Assembly: GCF_000226115.1 (NCBI RefSeq)
Contig: NC_016458.1
Span: 3,568,001-3,632,000, forward strand
Direction: 5' to 3'
From: Thermothielavioides terrestris NRRL 8126
Taxonomy: Eukaryota; Ascomycota; Sordariomycetes; Sordariales; Chaetomiaceae
DNA: 64,000 nt
The translations under genes and the position numbers were made by a program. A model generated the notes under the pieces. That model was not told where the DNA came from, ran no database searches, and saw nothing but the letters and a program-made list of their open reading frames with translations. Shown one piece after another: positions 37,640-49,500 of this stretch. Numbering within the stretch: the first letter of the stretch is position 1; each line of letters starts with the position of its first letter.

Positions 37640-40600
37640 TAGACCTATTCTAGTTTAAAGTACTCTTATAAACGTTCTAGGGAGCTAGGGTATAGAGTAG
37701 GAGCACTATTTATATAACGCCCCTATACAATATAAACGTAGAGCTAGCTTTATAGCTTAATATAGTTATAACCAAGAGCCTCTACTCTATATCGAGTATA
37801 TAGCTATAACGCTAAAGGTATTCTACTAGAATACCGATAGTAGTAGATACCGCTTTAACTAAGTGCTAGAGGAGAGAGAAGAGTTCGACCTAATAGCGAT
37901 TTAAAAGCTATTAATCTATCTAACTACGACTCTACCTACTTTACCCTATAGGCAAGGCGAGCAGTATAAGATAGTATATAGTACTAGTAGAGTAGCGCTA
38001 TATATAAGTAAACGCCTCGACTATATAATATAGTCTACTAAAGCTAGGGAAAACTAAGTAGTAGTAACGTTTAAGAAAGAGAGGTCGAACCCCCTTATAG
38101 TATAGTCTATCTATTTATCCAACTAAGAACTAGGGTAGCGATCGCTACTTTATACCCTAGTAGAGTAGAAGCTAAGAGGGTATAATATACTTATAGGCGA
38201 TTTCAATGCCTATTACCTAATATAGGACAAGTACAATAGAACCTTTTAATTAGTAAATATACTACTCTAGATTATAGTAGAATAGGAGCTTAAGCTTTAT
38301 ATACCTTATAGTATATCTACCTAGATTTAATAAGGCAATAGAGATAGTATAATCGACTATATCTAAGCAATGTAGAGTAGTAGTACTTAGTAGCTAAGGC
38401 TATTTAATTTAGTAGGCTTAGACTATATACCCTAGATAGCTAAAGTACTACTAAGGGGGAGTAGTAGTAAAGCTACTGTACTACTAAGCTATAGCTAAGC
38501 GCTATTAGACTATAAGAGGTATAAAGCTAAGATATAGTTCTTTACTTTACTAGGGAAAATCAATATAATAGAGTAGCTTAAGAATATAATAGATACTCTA
38601 ATATATAAGCTAACTAGTATTATAGATATAGTAGTACTATATTAGAAGCTTAATTAGGGATCCTATATACTATAGTAGAACCTTAAAGTTGATAAGGCGA
38701 TATAGGAAGTAAAGAGGGCTAAGCGTATCTAGCGATTAAGCTATATAACGAGCTTCTAAATATACTACTATAAGGTAGTATAGCGGTTTAAGCGCTATAC
38801 TAGGTGGTTGTAAACGCTATATTAATACTACTCTTTCGTTAGAGCGTTAAGAGAGTAGAAGCTAATATAAGATATCGAAAGGTAGGTACAACTTCGAAGC
38901 TACTAACGCCTTGAACCTCTAGCGTTGCTAGCGCTTTAGCTAGGGCCTAGCGAGCCCTAGAGTATAGTAATATATACCTAGAAGGCTAAGGCGCTAGTAG
39001 AGTACTTCTTTTCTACGCTATAGGCGTAGTACAATAGTATCCTTGACCGAGACTAGTCTGAAAGGTCTTTCTATAATACTATATCTATTAACTAAGAGGT
39101 CTATAGTATCGAAATTATAGAGATTATAAGCTATATAGGATTAAACAAGGCGCTTAGCAAGGACCTCCTTACTAACAAGTTCCTTAAGGCCTATAACAAG
39201 GAGGGTAAGCTATTAGAGGTGCTTATAGCAATTATATATACCTATTTTAAGCTAGAGCACTTCCTATATAGATTTTATACTATATAGGTAGTTGTCTTTA
39301 GGAAGCTAGGGAAGTCTTTAGAACAGCTAACGAAGGTAGGGGTATACCGTCTAATATTGTTACTAAGTACAGTGGGTAAGATTATCGAGGCAGCTATTGT
39401 AGACTAAGTAATATATATAGCTAAGACGTATAAGCTACTCCTAGAGATGTAGATAGGCTTCTAGTAGTATAGGTCTATAGAGATAGCAATCTAGGTAATA
39501 ACTAATATAGTAAAGACGGTATAGGCGTATAGTATCTATACTTCGCTATTGCAACTAGATTTAAAAGGCGCTTTCGACTAAGTCAACTAGATTTGGCTAC
39601 TATATATACTCTAGGAACTAGGCTTTAAGAGGAAGCTGATTATATTCTTAAAGAGCTACTTTAAAGATTATATAGTACGCCTATAGTTCAATGGGATTAT
39701 AGCTAAGCCGATAGCCCTATAGCAAGATATACTATAAGGTTTACTACTATCGTTAGCGCTATTTATCCTCTTTATTACCCTCTTATTCTACACCTTTAAG
39801 GTATATACTAGGCTCCTAACAGTTAGATATATAGATAATACTAACCTTCTTACATTTAGATAGGATATATTAGTATATTGTTATATACTAGAGAGAGGGT
39901 TTATTAAATATAAGAAATAGGCTATAGAACAAGGGATATAGTTTAAACTAGCGAAGAGTAAGCTTATCTACTTTATAAAAGTATAGCGGCTATATATAGA
40001 GGTTGTTAATATCTTTAGCGAAGGTTAACTAGGGCTTACGTCTATAGAGTTAGCGAGGTTCCTAGGTATATAGCTAGACTATAAGCTCTTGTTTCAAGTA
40101 TATAAGAAGGCGGTCAAAGCTAAGATAGCTATATAGAAATTTGCCTTTATAAGACTTATAGCGAAGATATATAGGGTATATATCGTATAAGCCTAGGAGA
40201 TCTATATAAAGGTTATTAGGAGTGTCCTTTTATATAGGGCAATAGCGTAGTATACTCTAATACTAATTAGGGAGACCCCCTATAGGATTATATATAGCTT
40301 TAACGTAATATAGTTGGGCTACCTCTAGGTAGTTACTAACGTATATAAGGCTATACTAGTCTATAACCTAGAAAGTAAGACCTAGGTACCCCTTATCGAC
40401 CTATACCTTAACCGCTAGGCGGTATATACTAAATAGAGGCTTTAGAAAACTAAGCTTATATAGCTTCTATACAATATCTATATAAAGGTGGCGTTAAGGT
40501 TAAAGAAGCGGCACTATATACGCTATATCCTAGTAGTAGGGCTAGCTATAAAGGAGTCTCCTATAGAGTAGAGGCAATGGTAGGCTAAAGACTAGCTCCT

Positions 40601-41470
40601 TATATACCGTCTAACAATAGTAGTAGAGGCGTAGGATAAGAGCGACGAAGACAATGATTAGAGACCCTAGGAGCTATAGCTATATACCAACGTAGATATA
40701 GCTATAGTAGAGGAGTAAAAGGTATATAGAGAGATATAGATATACTATATAGATGCTAGGAGGCTAGAGAGGGCGTACTATAGAGAAGTAGTAGACCTAT
40801 ATAACTTAGAGCCTCCTACCTAGGTACTATAGGTATATAAGGATCTTAGTAAAGTATAGAGCTCCCTCCTTATATAGGTATATACTAGGGCTATTGGCCT
40901 TAGGCAGTTCCTATTCTAGAAAGGAGTACTAAATACGTCTATACTACTTTGCTACTATAGTAAGGTACTTAAGACCGTCGTTTACCTTATAATATATTGT
41001 AAAGACCTTATAGTTACTATAGGAAGGCCCTACGTCTAGGACTAATATATACTACTTATATTACTTAGAAGTAGAAGAGGCGCCTAAAGGATTATAGGAT
41101 AGCTAATGTATACTAGGCGCCTATAGAAGTACTAGCTAGCGCTTAAGCTAAACGTCGAAGGCGAAGTAGAATATAAGAGAGCGGTAGAGAGCGCTATAAG
41201 TACGTAGTAGGAGTATAGTAGCTAGGACAGCGTAGTAGAGGAGCCTCTAGCAGCTAGCTATAGGAGCTTAGGCGCTAGCGAGAGGCGTAAGAAGAGGAGG
41301 AAAAGGCGTAGGAAGGTTAGCCTCTAGCCGCTCCTTATAAGTATATAGCGTGCCTAGCGGCTATAGCACTTGCGCTAGGAGCATATTATATATATAAATA
41401 GCGTACAACGGGCTATATAGGCCGCTATATCTCTGTCGCTACTAGGCTAGAAAGGTGAGTTCTAGCGAGT
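37640..41470 (+). pseudogene. LINE E ORF2: endonuclease and reverse transcriptase
   Basis: Order and landmarks on the plus strand: an AP-endonuclease-like motif LIGDFNAYY at about 38,180; RT core with GAFDQVNQIQLLYIL at about 39,560 and LQGLLLSLALFILF at about 39,730; RT catalytic box YIDNTN at 39,828-39,845 (usual YVDDTN, Asp to Asn by RIP); then, at about 40,927, a C-terminal Cys/His motif with Cys, Tyr (from His) and Cys spaced as in a CCHC. A Lys/Arg-rich run (RRKKRRKRRRK) precedes the end. Together these nick the target and copy the LINE RNA in place. About ten percent of codons are now TAG/TAA. Confidence 0.82.
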
Positions 41471-41642
41471 TGGAGAGAAGGAATTGGGGAAGCCCGCCCT
41501 ATATAGTAGGAACGTAGTGTAGGCACTACGCGTAAGTGGTATATATAGAGGTAGAGGGACCGCTTGCCCTTAGTAGCGAAGCACTAAGTGCCTCTTCGGT
41601 GTAAGATTAATAATAATAATAATAATAATACTATATATAGAA

Positions 41643-42509
41643 CTCTCCTTTATTAGAAAGTAGTTTATTTTCTTTATTGTTAAAGTCTCCTTTAATAATA
41701 AATTTACTAATTAATAGCTTATTAATAATTGTTTTAGTTCTATAATATCGTAGTTAATAAACAACTTAGGTCTATAACACGGTTGTTCTAGAAGTACTTA
41801 TATTATAACCTTTATTATTATCGCTATTAAGATAGTAGCCTATACTACTACCTCTAAAAGTAGTAGTAGCGACTAATATTTTAATATTCCTATATATGAA
41901 TATAGTAGATAAGTTTTAGAATTATATCGCTATCGAAGGAGAGGGATAAAAAGACTTTTATAGGAGCTAAGGCGAAAACAAGTAGTATACTTAAAGATAT
42001 AGGTAGACGTAAGGTAGGAGCGTAAAAGAAAAGAAATATATATAAAGTAGAATAGGAAAAACAATGTTGATATATAAGAAGGGGAAAGAACAGATTATAG
42101 GAAAGGAAGGGGAGACGTACGTTGGGTATAGGAAGAAAATATAAGAGTTAGATTATATAAAAGGAGAGGTTTCAATAATAGTAGGTAGGGTTAGATTATA
42201 TATAATTAGTAGGTATATCTAATATAACGTAATTACAATATATAAATATATAAAGTAAGGAAGGGCTAATTAGCGACTTGCTAGAGCAATATAAATAAAT
42301 AACTTAAGCTTAGGCAATAGAATAGCTATAAGTAGCAAAGCCTTAGTAGGCAACTACACTAGACCGCCCTAATAACAAGGTAGACGCTATACAACTAGAT
42401 AATAGGTACTAGCGTTTATTACAATTAGCGCTATACTAGATTTAAACTATATTTAATATAGCGTTATATATACTCTAATTTAGCTACTTAATAAGGTAGA
42501 GGAGGGGTA
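41643..42509 (+). other. gypsy1 internal 3' region up to the 3' LTR
   Basis: Continuation of 34,730-36,013 after LINE E. From about 41,905 it aligns with gypsy3 (100-936). It ends with the purine run GAGGAGGGG at 42,499-42,507, the likely polypurine tract. No coding domain is recognised. Confidence 0.65.
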
Positions 42510-42758
42510 TATTATAGACTAGGCTATACCTAGGCTAGGTATATAGGGCTACACCTAGGATCTATAGCAGCCTTAGGACAGACCTATAGCGGGCTCGCTT
42601 CGTACCTAGAATAACGTTGGTCCGAACCTACTTCGCAAGCCCCTAAAAAATTCTTTATATAGGGACTATAGCCTATACTTCTCCTTTTTCCTTCCTTAAA
42701 ATAGTTAAATAGAATATTGTACACTTATCTATAGACGCTATAAGGCTAGTATATTATA
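42510..42758 (+). repeat. gypsy1 3' LTR
   Basis: 249 bp, the same length as the 5' LTR. It starts TATTATAGAC (TG changed to TA), ends TATTATA, and is followed at once by the TSD AGTAG (42,759-42,763) and then by LINE G sequence. Confidence 0.9.
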
Positions 42759-42763
42759 AGTAG

Positions 42764-45012
42764 ACAAGATTATTAAAGTGGCTATTGTAGGCTAGGTAAT
42801 AATATATTTTGCTAAGGTATATAAGCTACTCCTAGAGATATAAATAGGCTTTTAGTAATATAAGTCAATAGAGGTAGTAATTTAGGTAGTGACCATTATA
42901 ATGAAGACGATATAGAAGCGTAGCGTTTATATATCGCTACTATAGCTAGACTTAAAAGGCGTTTTCAACTAGGTCAATTAGATCTAGCTACTATATATAC
43001 TTTAGGAGCTAGGATTCGAGAAGAAGCTAGTTAAACTTCTAAAGAGCTACTTTAAAGATCGTATAGTACACCTATAGTTTAATAGGGTTATAGCTAAGCC
43101 TATAACTCTATAATAGGGTATACTATAGGGTTCACTACTGTCGCTAGCGCTATTTATCTTCTTTATTACCCTTCTATTCTACGCCTTTAAGGTATATACT
43201 AAGCTTTTAACAATCGGATATATAGATAACACTAACCTCCTTACATTTAGATAAGATACATTAGTGTACTACTATATATTAGAGAAGGGGTTTACTAAGT
43301 ATAAAAAGTAAACTATAGAGTAGGGTATATCGTTTAAACTAGCGAAAAGCGAGCTTATCCACTTTACAAAGGTATAGCGGCTATATATAGAGGTCGTTAA
43401 TATCTTAGGCAAGGGCTAGCTAGGGCTAGCCCTAGTAGAGTCGACGAGGTTCCTAGGTATATAGCTAGACTATAAGCTCTCCTTTAAAATATATAATTAG
43501 GCGGTAAAGGCAAAGATAGCTATATAAAAGTTTACCTTTATAAGGCTTATAGTAAAGATATATAGAATATATATCGTTAGAGCTTGGAAAATCTATATAA
43601 AGGTGATAAGAAGTGTCCTTTTATATAGAGTAGTAGCTTAATATACTCTAATATTAGTTAGAAAGACCCTATATAAGATTATATATAGCTTTAGTACAAT
43701 GTAGTTAAGCTATCTTTAAATAGTAGCTAATATATATAAGGCTATATTAGTTTATAACCTTAAGAGCGAGATATAGGTACCCCTTATCGACCTTTACCTT
43801 AACCGCTAGGCGGTATATACTAAGTAGAGGCTTTAGAAGATAGGGCTTATATAGCTCCTATACAATATATATACAAAGGTAGCGTTGAAGCTAAAGAGGA
43901 AGCGCTATATATATTACGCCCTAGGGTTAGGGCTAGCTATAGGGGAGTTACCTATAGGCTAGAGGTAGGTATAGGCTAAGAAGTCGCTTCTCTTATATCG
44001 CCCTATAGTAGTAGAAGAGGCGTAGAGTAAGAGTAGCGATAAAAAAGGCTAGAGGCTCTAGGAGCCTTAGCTCTATACTAATATAGATATAATCACTATA
44101 GAGGAGTAGAAGATATATAGGGAGCAACAAATGTACTATATAGACGTAAGGAGGCTAGAGAGGGTGTATTATAGGGAAGTAGCTGACCTATATAGCTTAA
44201 AGCCCTTTGCCTAGATACTATAGGTGTATAAGGACTTAAGTAAAGTATAAAGCTCCCTCTTTATATAGGCGTATATAGGCGCTATTAGCTTAAGGCAATT
44301 CCTATTTTAAAAAGGAATTCTAAATACGTCTATACTACTATACTATTATAGCAAAGCGCTTAAGACTATTATCTACTTTATAATATACTATAAAGATCTA
44401 GTAGTCGCTATAGGTAGGTCTAAAGTCTAGGACTAATATACACTACTTATACTACTTAGGAGTAGAAGAGGTATATAAACACTTATAGGGTAGTTGATAT
44501 ATATTAGGCGTCTATAGGAATACTAGCTTATATTTAAGTTGAACGTCGAAGGCGAGGCAGAGTATAGAGGCGTAGCAGAGAGCTTTATAAGTACGTAGTT
44601 AGCGTATAGTAGCTAGGGCTATACAATGGAGGAGCCTTCTATAGATAGTCCTAAGAGCAATAGCGTAGGCAAGAGGCATAGAAAGGGGAAGAGGCGTAGA
44701 AAGGTCAGTCTCTAGCCGCCCCCCTAACGTATATAATACCTTTAGCGACTAAGGCGCTTACGCCAAAGGCGCACTATATAAGTAAGTGGTATATAAAGGG
44801 CTATATAGGCCGCTATATCTCTGACGCTACTAAGCTAGAAAGGTGAGTTCTAGCGAGTTAGAAGGTAGAAATCGAGGAGGCCCGCCCTATATAGCAGGAA
44901 TATAGCGTAGGCGCTATATATAAGTAGTGTAGATAGAGGCGAAGGGACCGCTTGCCCTTAGTAGCAGGGCGCTTAGAGCCCTTTCGGTATAAGATTAATA
45001 ATAATAATAATA
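42764..45012 (+). mobile_element. LINE G, part 4 (RT to 3' tail)
   Basis: LINE G resumes here after gypsy1, exactly where part 3 stopped. It carries the RT core (YIDNTN at about 43,222), the C-terminal Cys/His region, the Lys/Arg-rich end, the 3' UTR with type 1 hairpin (44,966-44,982) and the AAT tail (44,995-45,012). The right TSD is 45,013-45,026. Confidence 0.9.
44966..44982 (+). other. LINE 3' stem-loop (type 1)
   Basis: AGGGCGCTTAGAGCCCT pairs over five outer bases, then one G-A mismatch, one C-G pair and a TTA loop. It is the position-equivalent of the type 2 hairpin at 12,468-12,484 but has different paired bases. B, K and L carry close variants. Confidence 0.6.
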
Positions 45013-45026
45013 ATAAATTAGAAAGT

Positions 45027-46278
45027 TCTTTAGGGTTAGAGATATTGCTTTATTTCTATTTAAATTGCTAAACCTTTATAAATAGTACTACTATTAAATT
45101 AACTAATACGTTGTAGATAACTTATAAAGCTATAGCATATTTAATCGCTATATTGTACTATATAATAATTAATTTAATTATTTTCACAAAGTTATTGCTA
45201 TATAACTAGTCGATCTACTTAGTAGTCAATAGCTAAATCTCTTTAAAAGTAATTAGTTTATCCTTTTAAAAGAAATAAGTAATAGCAATATATTTGTTCT
45301 TAAGCTTTAGATAGCGCTTAATTAAATTTATCTCCTATTCTTTAGCTAAATGCTCGATCTAGCTCAGTTAAAAGACTTAGGGATAGGGTTTATAAGTTTA
45401 TATTCTTTAATTAGATTAGCAGTTATTTAAGTTTAAAAGCTAAGTAGAGTTAAATCGCTAATCTTCAATCGAATTTAAGTACCTTAGTTACCTTCTATAT
45501 TAAACTTGTAGAGGTCTATTAGATCAATCTTCTAAATATTCTAGCCCTATTCGATAGGCCTAGGAGTATAACCTATATTCTATATTTTATAAACTATTAT
45601 CGGTATTATACCTCTTTTAGAACTTTTTCTATCGATCGATATAGTTCAATCGCCTCGACGAGATAACTATACTATTTGCTACTAGCTAGTTAGAAAGTTG
45701 CTTCGCTATCGGCAACCTATTGTACATTTAACAATTTGTCCTTAATGCCAATTAGTTCCTAGCTAACTTATTATACTATACTATCGGTAAGTCGAAGGTC
45801 TTATCGAAGATTTAAGTTCCTTAGCTAGCTAAACTAGCTTTATTAAAAAAGACTATATTAGATATTATATCGCTTTTATAAGCCTATAGTAGTAAGACTT
45901 AAAGTAATATTATAGTAAGGTAAAACAAGTACTAGATAAACTATAGCTAAATTGATCCTCGATTAACAAAGACTTTAAGTCTAAAGAGAGAGAGGGAAAA
46001 CTATTAATATATAAGTAGAAAATCTATATCTAAATACCTTAGGTTATATATCTAGATAATTTATAGTAGGGCTACAATTGTCTATACACTATAGGGTGAG
46101 ACGTAGTTCGCTTTATTAGCGCGTTTTTCCTTATTAGCAAGTCAATCCCTCCTTCCTAATTTAGAAGTCGACTCGAGCCCTATAAATCTACCAACTTAGG
46201 AAGTTACGTAGGTATGTAACTACGTGACAAGTTTATATACAAGTTATATAATAGTAGTTAGCGTGCTATACTATTACA
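45027..46278 (-). mobile_element. gypsy2 segment: 5' LTR/leader and upstream gag region
   Basis: Joined to 10,948 before LINE G inserted (TSD ATAAATTAGAAAGT on both sides). Read on the minus strand, it begins TGTAATAG at 46,278, the expected TG start of an LTR, abutting LINE K sequence. The first ~220 bp (46,060-46,278) are less AT-rich and contain an imperfect inverted repeat, GTTACGTAG with CTACGTGAC, at 46,203-46,228. The LTR's inner end and the gag start are not clear. Confidence 0.6.
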
Positions 46279-46589
46279 ATAGCCTAGAGCCCCTAGCTAA
46301 AATCCTATAGATATATAAAGACCTTAGTAAAGTATAGAGCTTACTACTTATATAGATATATATAGACGCTATTAGCCTACAATAGTTCCTATTCTAAAAA
46401 GGAGTCCTAGATATATCTATACTACTATACTACTATAGTAAAGCGCTAGAGACTATCGCCTACCTCGCGATATACTATAAAGACCTAACAATTACTATAG
46501 AGAGACCTATCGTCTAAGACTAGTATATACTACTTATATTATTTAAAAGCAAAAGAGGTATATAAGCTTTTATAGAGTAGCCAATATAT
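46279..46589 (+). mobile_element. LINE K, left part
   Basis: Plus-strand LINE sequence equivalent to about 40,800-41,110 of LINE E (C-terminal part of ORF2). It starts exactly at the presumed gypsy2 LTR end and stops at the LINE L insertion. The rest of K continues at 50,158. Confidence 0.82.
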
Positions 46590-49500
46590 TATTATTATTA
46601 ATCCTATACCAAAGGGGCTCTAGGCGCCCTACTACTAAAGGCAAGCAGTCCTTCCACCTCTAACTATACCATTTATATATAGCGCCTATGCTACATTCCT
46701 ATTATATAGGGCGGGCCTCTCTAATTCCCTCTCTCCAACTTGCTAGAACTTACCTTTCTAGCTTAGTAGCGACAGAGATATAGCAGCCTATTGAATTGAG
46801 GTAATAAACCTCCTAGACATAGGGACCCAGTGTTTCTATTTGTTTCGGTGTGTTGCATTCGTTGCTAGGGGGGTCTAGCCCTCTAATCACATATATTTAA
46901 GTGGGCTAAGCCTATCTTCTTCGTCATTAAGCAAGTCATCAAGTAGTTGTCAATATACGTTCGTTGATACTACGTTGGTAGTTCTCTTTCTTCTAGGAAG
47001 GCTGTTGAGCCTCTCCTACTGTTATTCTACCTCTATCTAGACGATAGGCATTTGAGCTATTGAGCTCTGACCGTATTCTTGTTGTCTCTTGTCTTTCCAC
47101 TGTATCCCACTAGACGTACCTAAGCTGTATATCTACCTATTTGAGGAGATATCCTTCCCACCACTCGATACGCACTATCTTCATTCGTCTAGAGGGATAC
47201 GACATCTCTTTGGGAGCTATCTCGCACGCCTAGTCCTAGGTGTGGTAGAGTAGGTTGGTGTAGAGGTTTTGCACTACTTTACTATATAGCTCGTTATATA
47301 CTACTTGCTTATGTAATACGCCTTTAGTGTAAGCGCCTTAGTCGCTAAGGGCGTTGTATACGCTAGGGGAGTAGCTAAAGGCCGACCTTCCTACACCTCC
47401 TCTTCTTCCTACGCCTCTAGCTTGCGCTAACGCCCTTAGGGCTATTTGTAGAAGGCTCCTCTATCACGTCGCCCTAGCTGCTATATACTAGCTATACGCC
47501 TATAAAGCCCTTTGCTACTCTCTTATATCCTACCTCGCCTTCGACGTTTAGTTTAAGTATAAGCTAATACTTTCGTAGGCGCCTAATATATATTAGCTAA
47601 CCTATAAGCGTTTAAGCGCCTCTCTTACTCCTAAGCAATATAAATAGTATATACTAGTCCTAAACTCTAGGCCTTCCTATAGCGACCACTAGGTCTCTAT
47701 AGTATATTGCAAAGTAGGCGATAGTCTTAGGCGCTTTACTATAGTGGTATAGCAGTATAGGTATATCTAGTACTCCTTTCTAAAATAGGAACTACCTTAG
47801 GCTAATAGCTCCTATATACGCCTATATAAGGAGAGAGCTCTATACTTTACTAAGGTCTTTATATACCTATAATATCTAGGCGAGGGGCTCTAGGCTATAT
47901 AGGTTAGCTACTTCCCTATAGTATACTTTCTCTAACCTCCTAACGTCTATATAGTATATCTATTGCTCCCTATACACTTTCTACTCCTTTACTATAACCA
48001 CGTTTACGTTGGTATAGAGCTAAGGCTCCTAGGGCCTCTATTTCCCGTCGTCGCTACTTTTACTTTATACCTCTTCTACTATTGTAGGGTAGTATAAGAG
48101 GAGCTACTCGTTAGCCTATATTTACCTCCGATCTATAGAAGACTCCTCTATAGCTAGCCCTAGCCCTAGGGTATAATATATATAGCGTCTTCTTTTTAGC
48201 CTCGACACTACCTTCGTATATATATTATATAGGAGCTATATAAGCCCTGTCTTCTAAAGCCTTTGTTTAGTATATATCGCCTAGCAGTTGAGATATAAGT
48301 TAATAGGGGGTACCTAGGTCTTGCTCTCAAAGTTATAAACTAGTGTAGCTTTATATATACTAGCAACTACCTAGAGGTAGCTCAACTATATTGTACTAAA
48401 GTTGTATATAATCCTATATAAGGTCTCTCTAACTAGTATTAGAGTATACTAGGCTACTACTCTATATAAGAGGACGCTCCTAATAACCTTTATATAGACC
48501 TCCTAAGCTTATACAATATATACTTTATACGTCTTTGCTATAAACTTTGTAAAAGCGAACTTTTATATAGCTATCTTTGCCTTTATTATCTTCTTATATA
48601 CTTTAAAGAAGAGCTTATAATCTAGCTAAATGTCTAGGAACTTCGTTGACTCTACTAGGGCAAGCCTTAGCTAGCCCTCGCCTAGGATATTGACGACCTC
48701 TATATATAGCTACTATACCTTTGTAAAATAGATAAGCTTGCTCTTTACTAGTTTAAACTATATACTTTGCTCTATAGTCTATTTCTTATACTTAGTAAAC
48801 TCCTTCTCTAATATACGATAGTACACTAATATATCCTACCTAAATATAAGGAGGTTAGTATTATCTATATACTCAACTATTAGAAGCCTAGTATATACCT
48901 CGAGGATATAGAACAGAGGGGTAATAAAGAGGATAAATAGTGTTGGCGATAATAGCGAACTCTATAGTATACCCTACTATAGAGTTGTAGGCTTAGCTAT
49001 AGCCCTATCAAACTATAAGTATATTATACAATCTTCGAAGTAGCTCTTTAGAAGTATAATTAGCTTCCTTTTAAAACCTAGCTCCTAAAGTATATATAGT
49101 AGCTAGATCTAATCGATATAGTCGAAAGCGCCTTTTAGGTCTAGCTATAGTAGTGATATATAGGCGCTATATGCCTATATTGTCCTTACTACGTTAGTCA
49201 CTACTTAGATCGCTACCTTCGTTGACCTATACTACTAGAAGCCTATCTATATCTCTAGGAGTAGCTTATACACCTTAGCTATATATATCACTTAGTCTAT
49301 AATAGCCACTTTAATAACTTTGTCTACTATATTAAATAGCGATATTAGGCGATATACCTCTACCTCCTCTAGTTGCTTTTAAGACTTCCCTAGCTTTCTA
49401 AGAACGACTACCTATATAGTATAGAATTTATATAGGAAGTGCTCTAGCTTAAAGTAAATATATATAATTGCTATAAACACCTCTAATAGCTTACTCTCCT

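Larger units (their letters stand above)
36028..41628 (+). mobile_element. LINE E, full-length copy inserted in gypsy1
   Basis: A 5,601-bp plus-strand copy with the 14-bp TSD TACTATATATAGAA at 36,014-36,027 and 41,629-41,642. It has the 5' UTR with CTTCTTCG at about 36,049, ORF1 region, ORF2, type 2 hairpin, and an (AAT)n tail ending at 41,628. It is the most readable copy for domain calls (see ORF entries). Confidence 0.92.
21153..42758 (+). mobile_element. gypsy1: Ty3/gypsy chromovirus, complete with two LTRs, hosting LINEs N, D and E
   Basis: Once the three nested LINEs and their duplicated sites are subtracted, the element is about 7.6 kb. It has two LTRs of exactly 249 bp, a 5-bp TSD (AGTAG, 21,148-21,152 and 42,759-42,763), gag with a zinc knuckle, RT, RNase H and integrase with a C-terminal chromodomain in the Ty3/gypsy order. 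About 2.2 kb of unassigned sequence then precedes a polypurine tract and the 3' LTR. It inserted into LINE G. All ORFs are RIP-broken. Segments: 21,153-25,333; 28,061-29,100; 34,730-36,027; 41,643-42,758. Confidence 0.92.

Noticed and set aside
46203..46228. Inverted repeat GTTACGTAG/CTACGTGAC as a transposon end or operator
   Set aside because: Imperfect, short and internal to the presumed gypsy2 LTR, with no second copy seen in the window.
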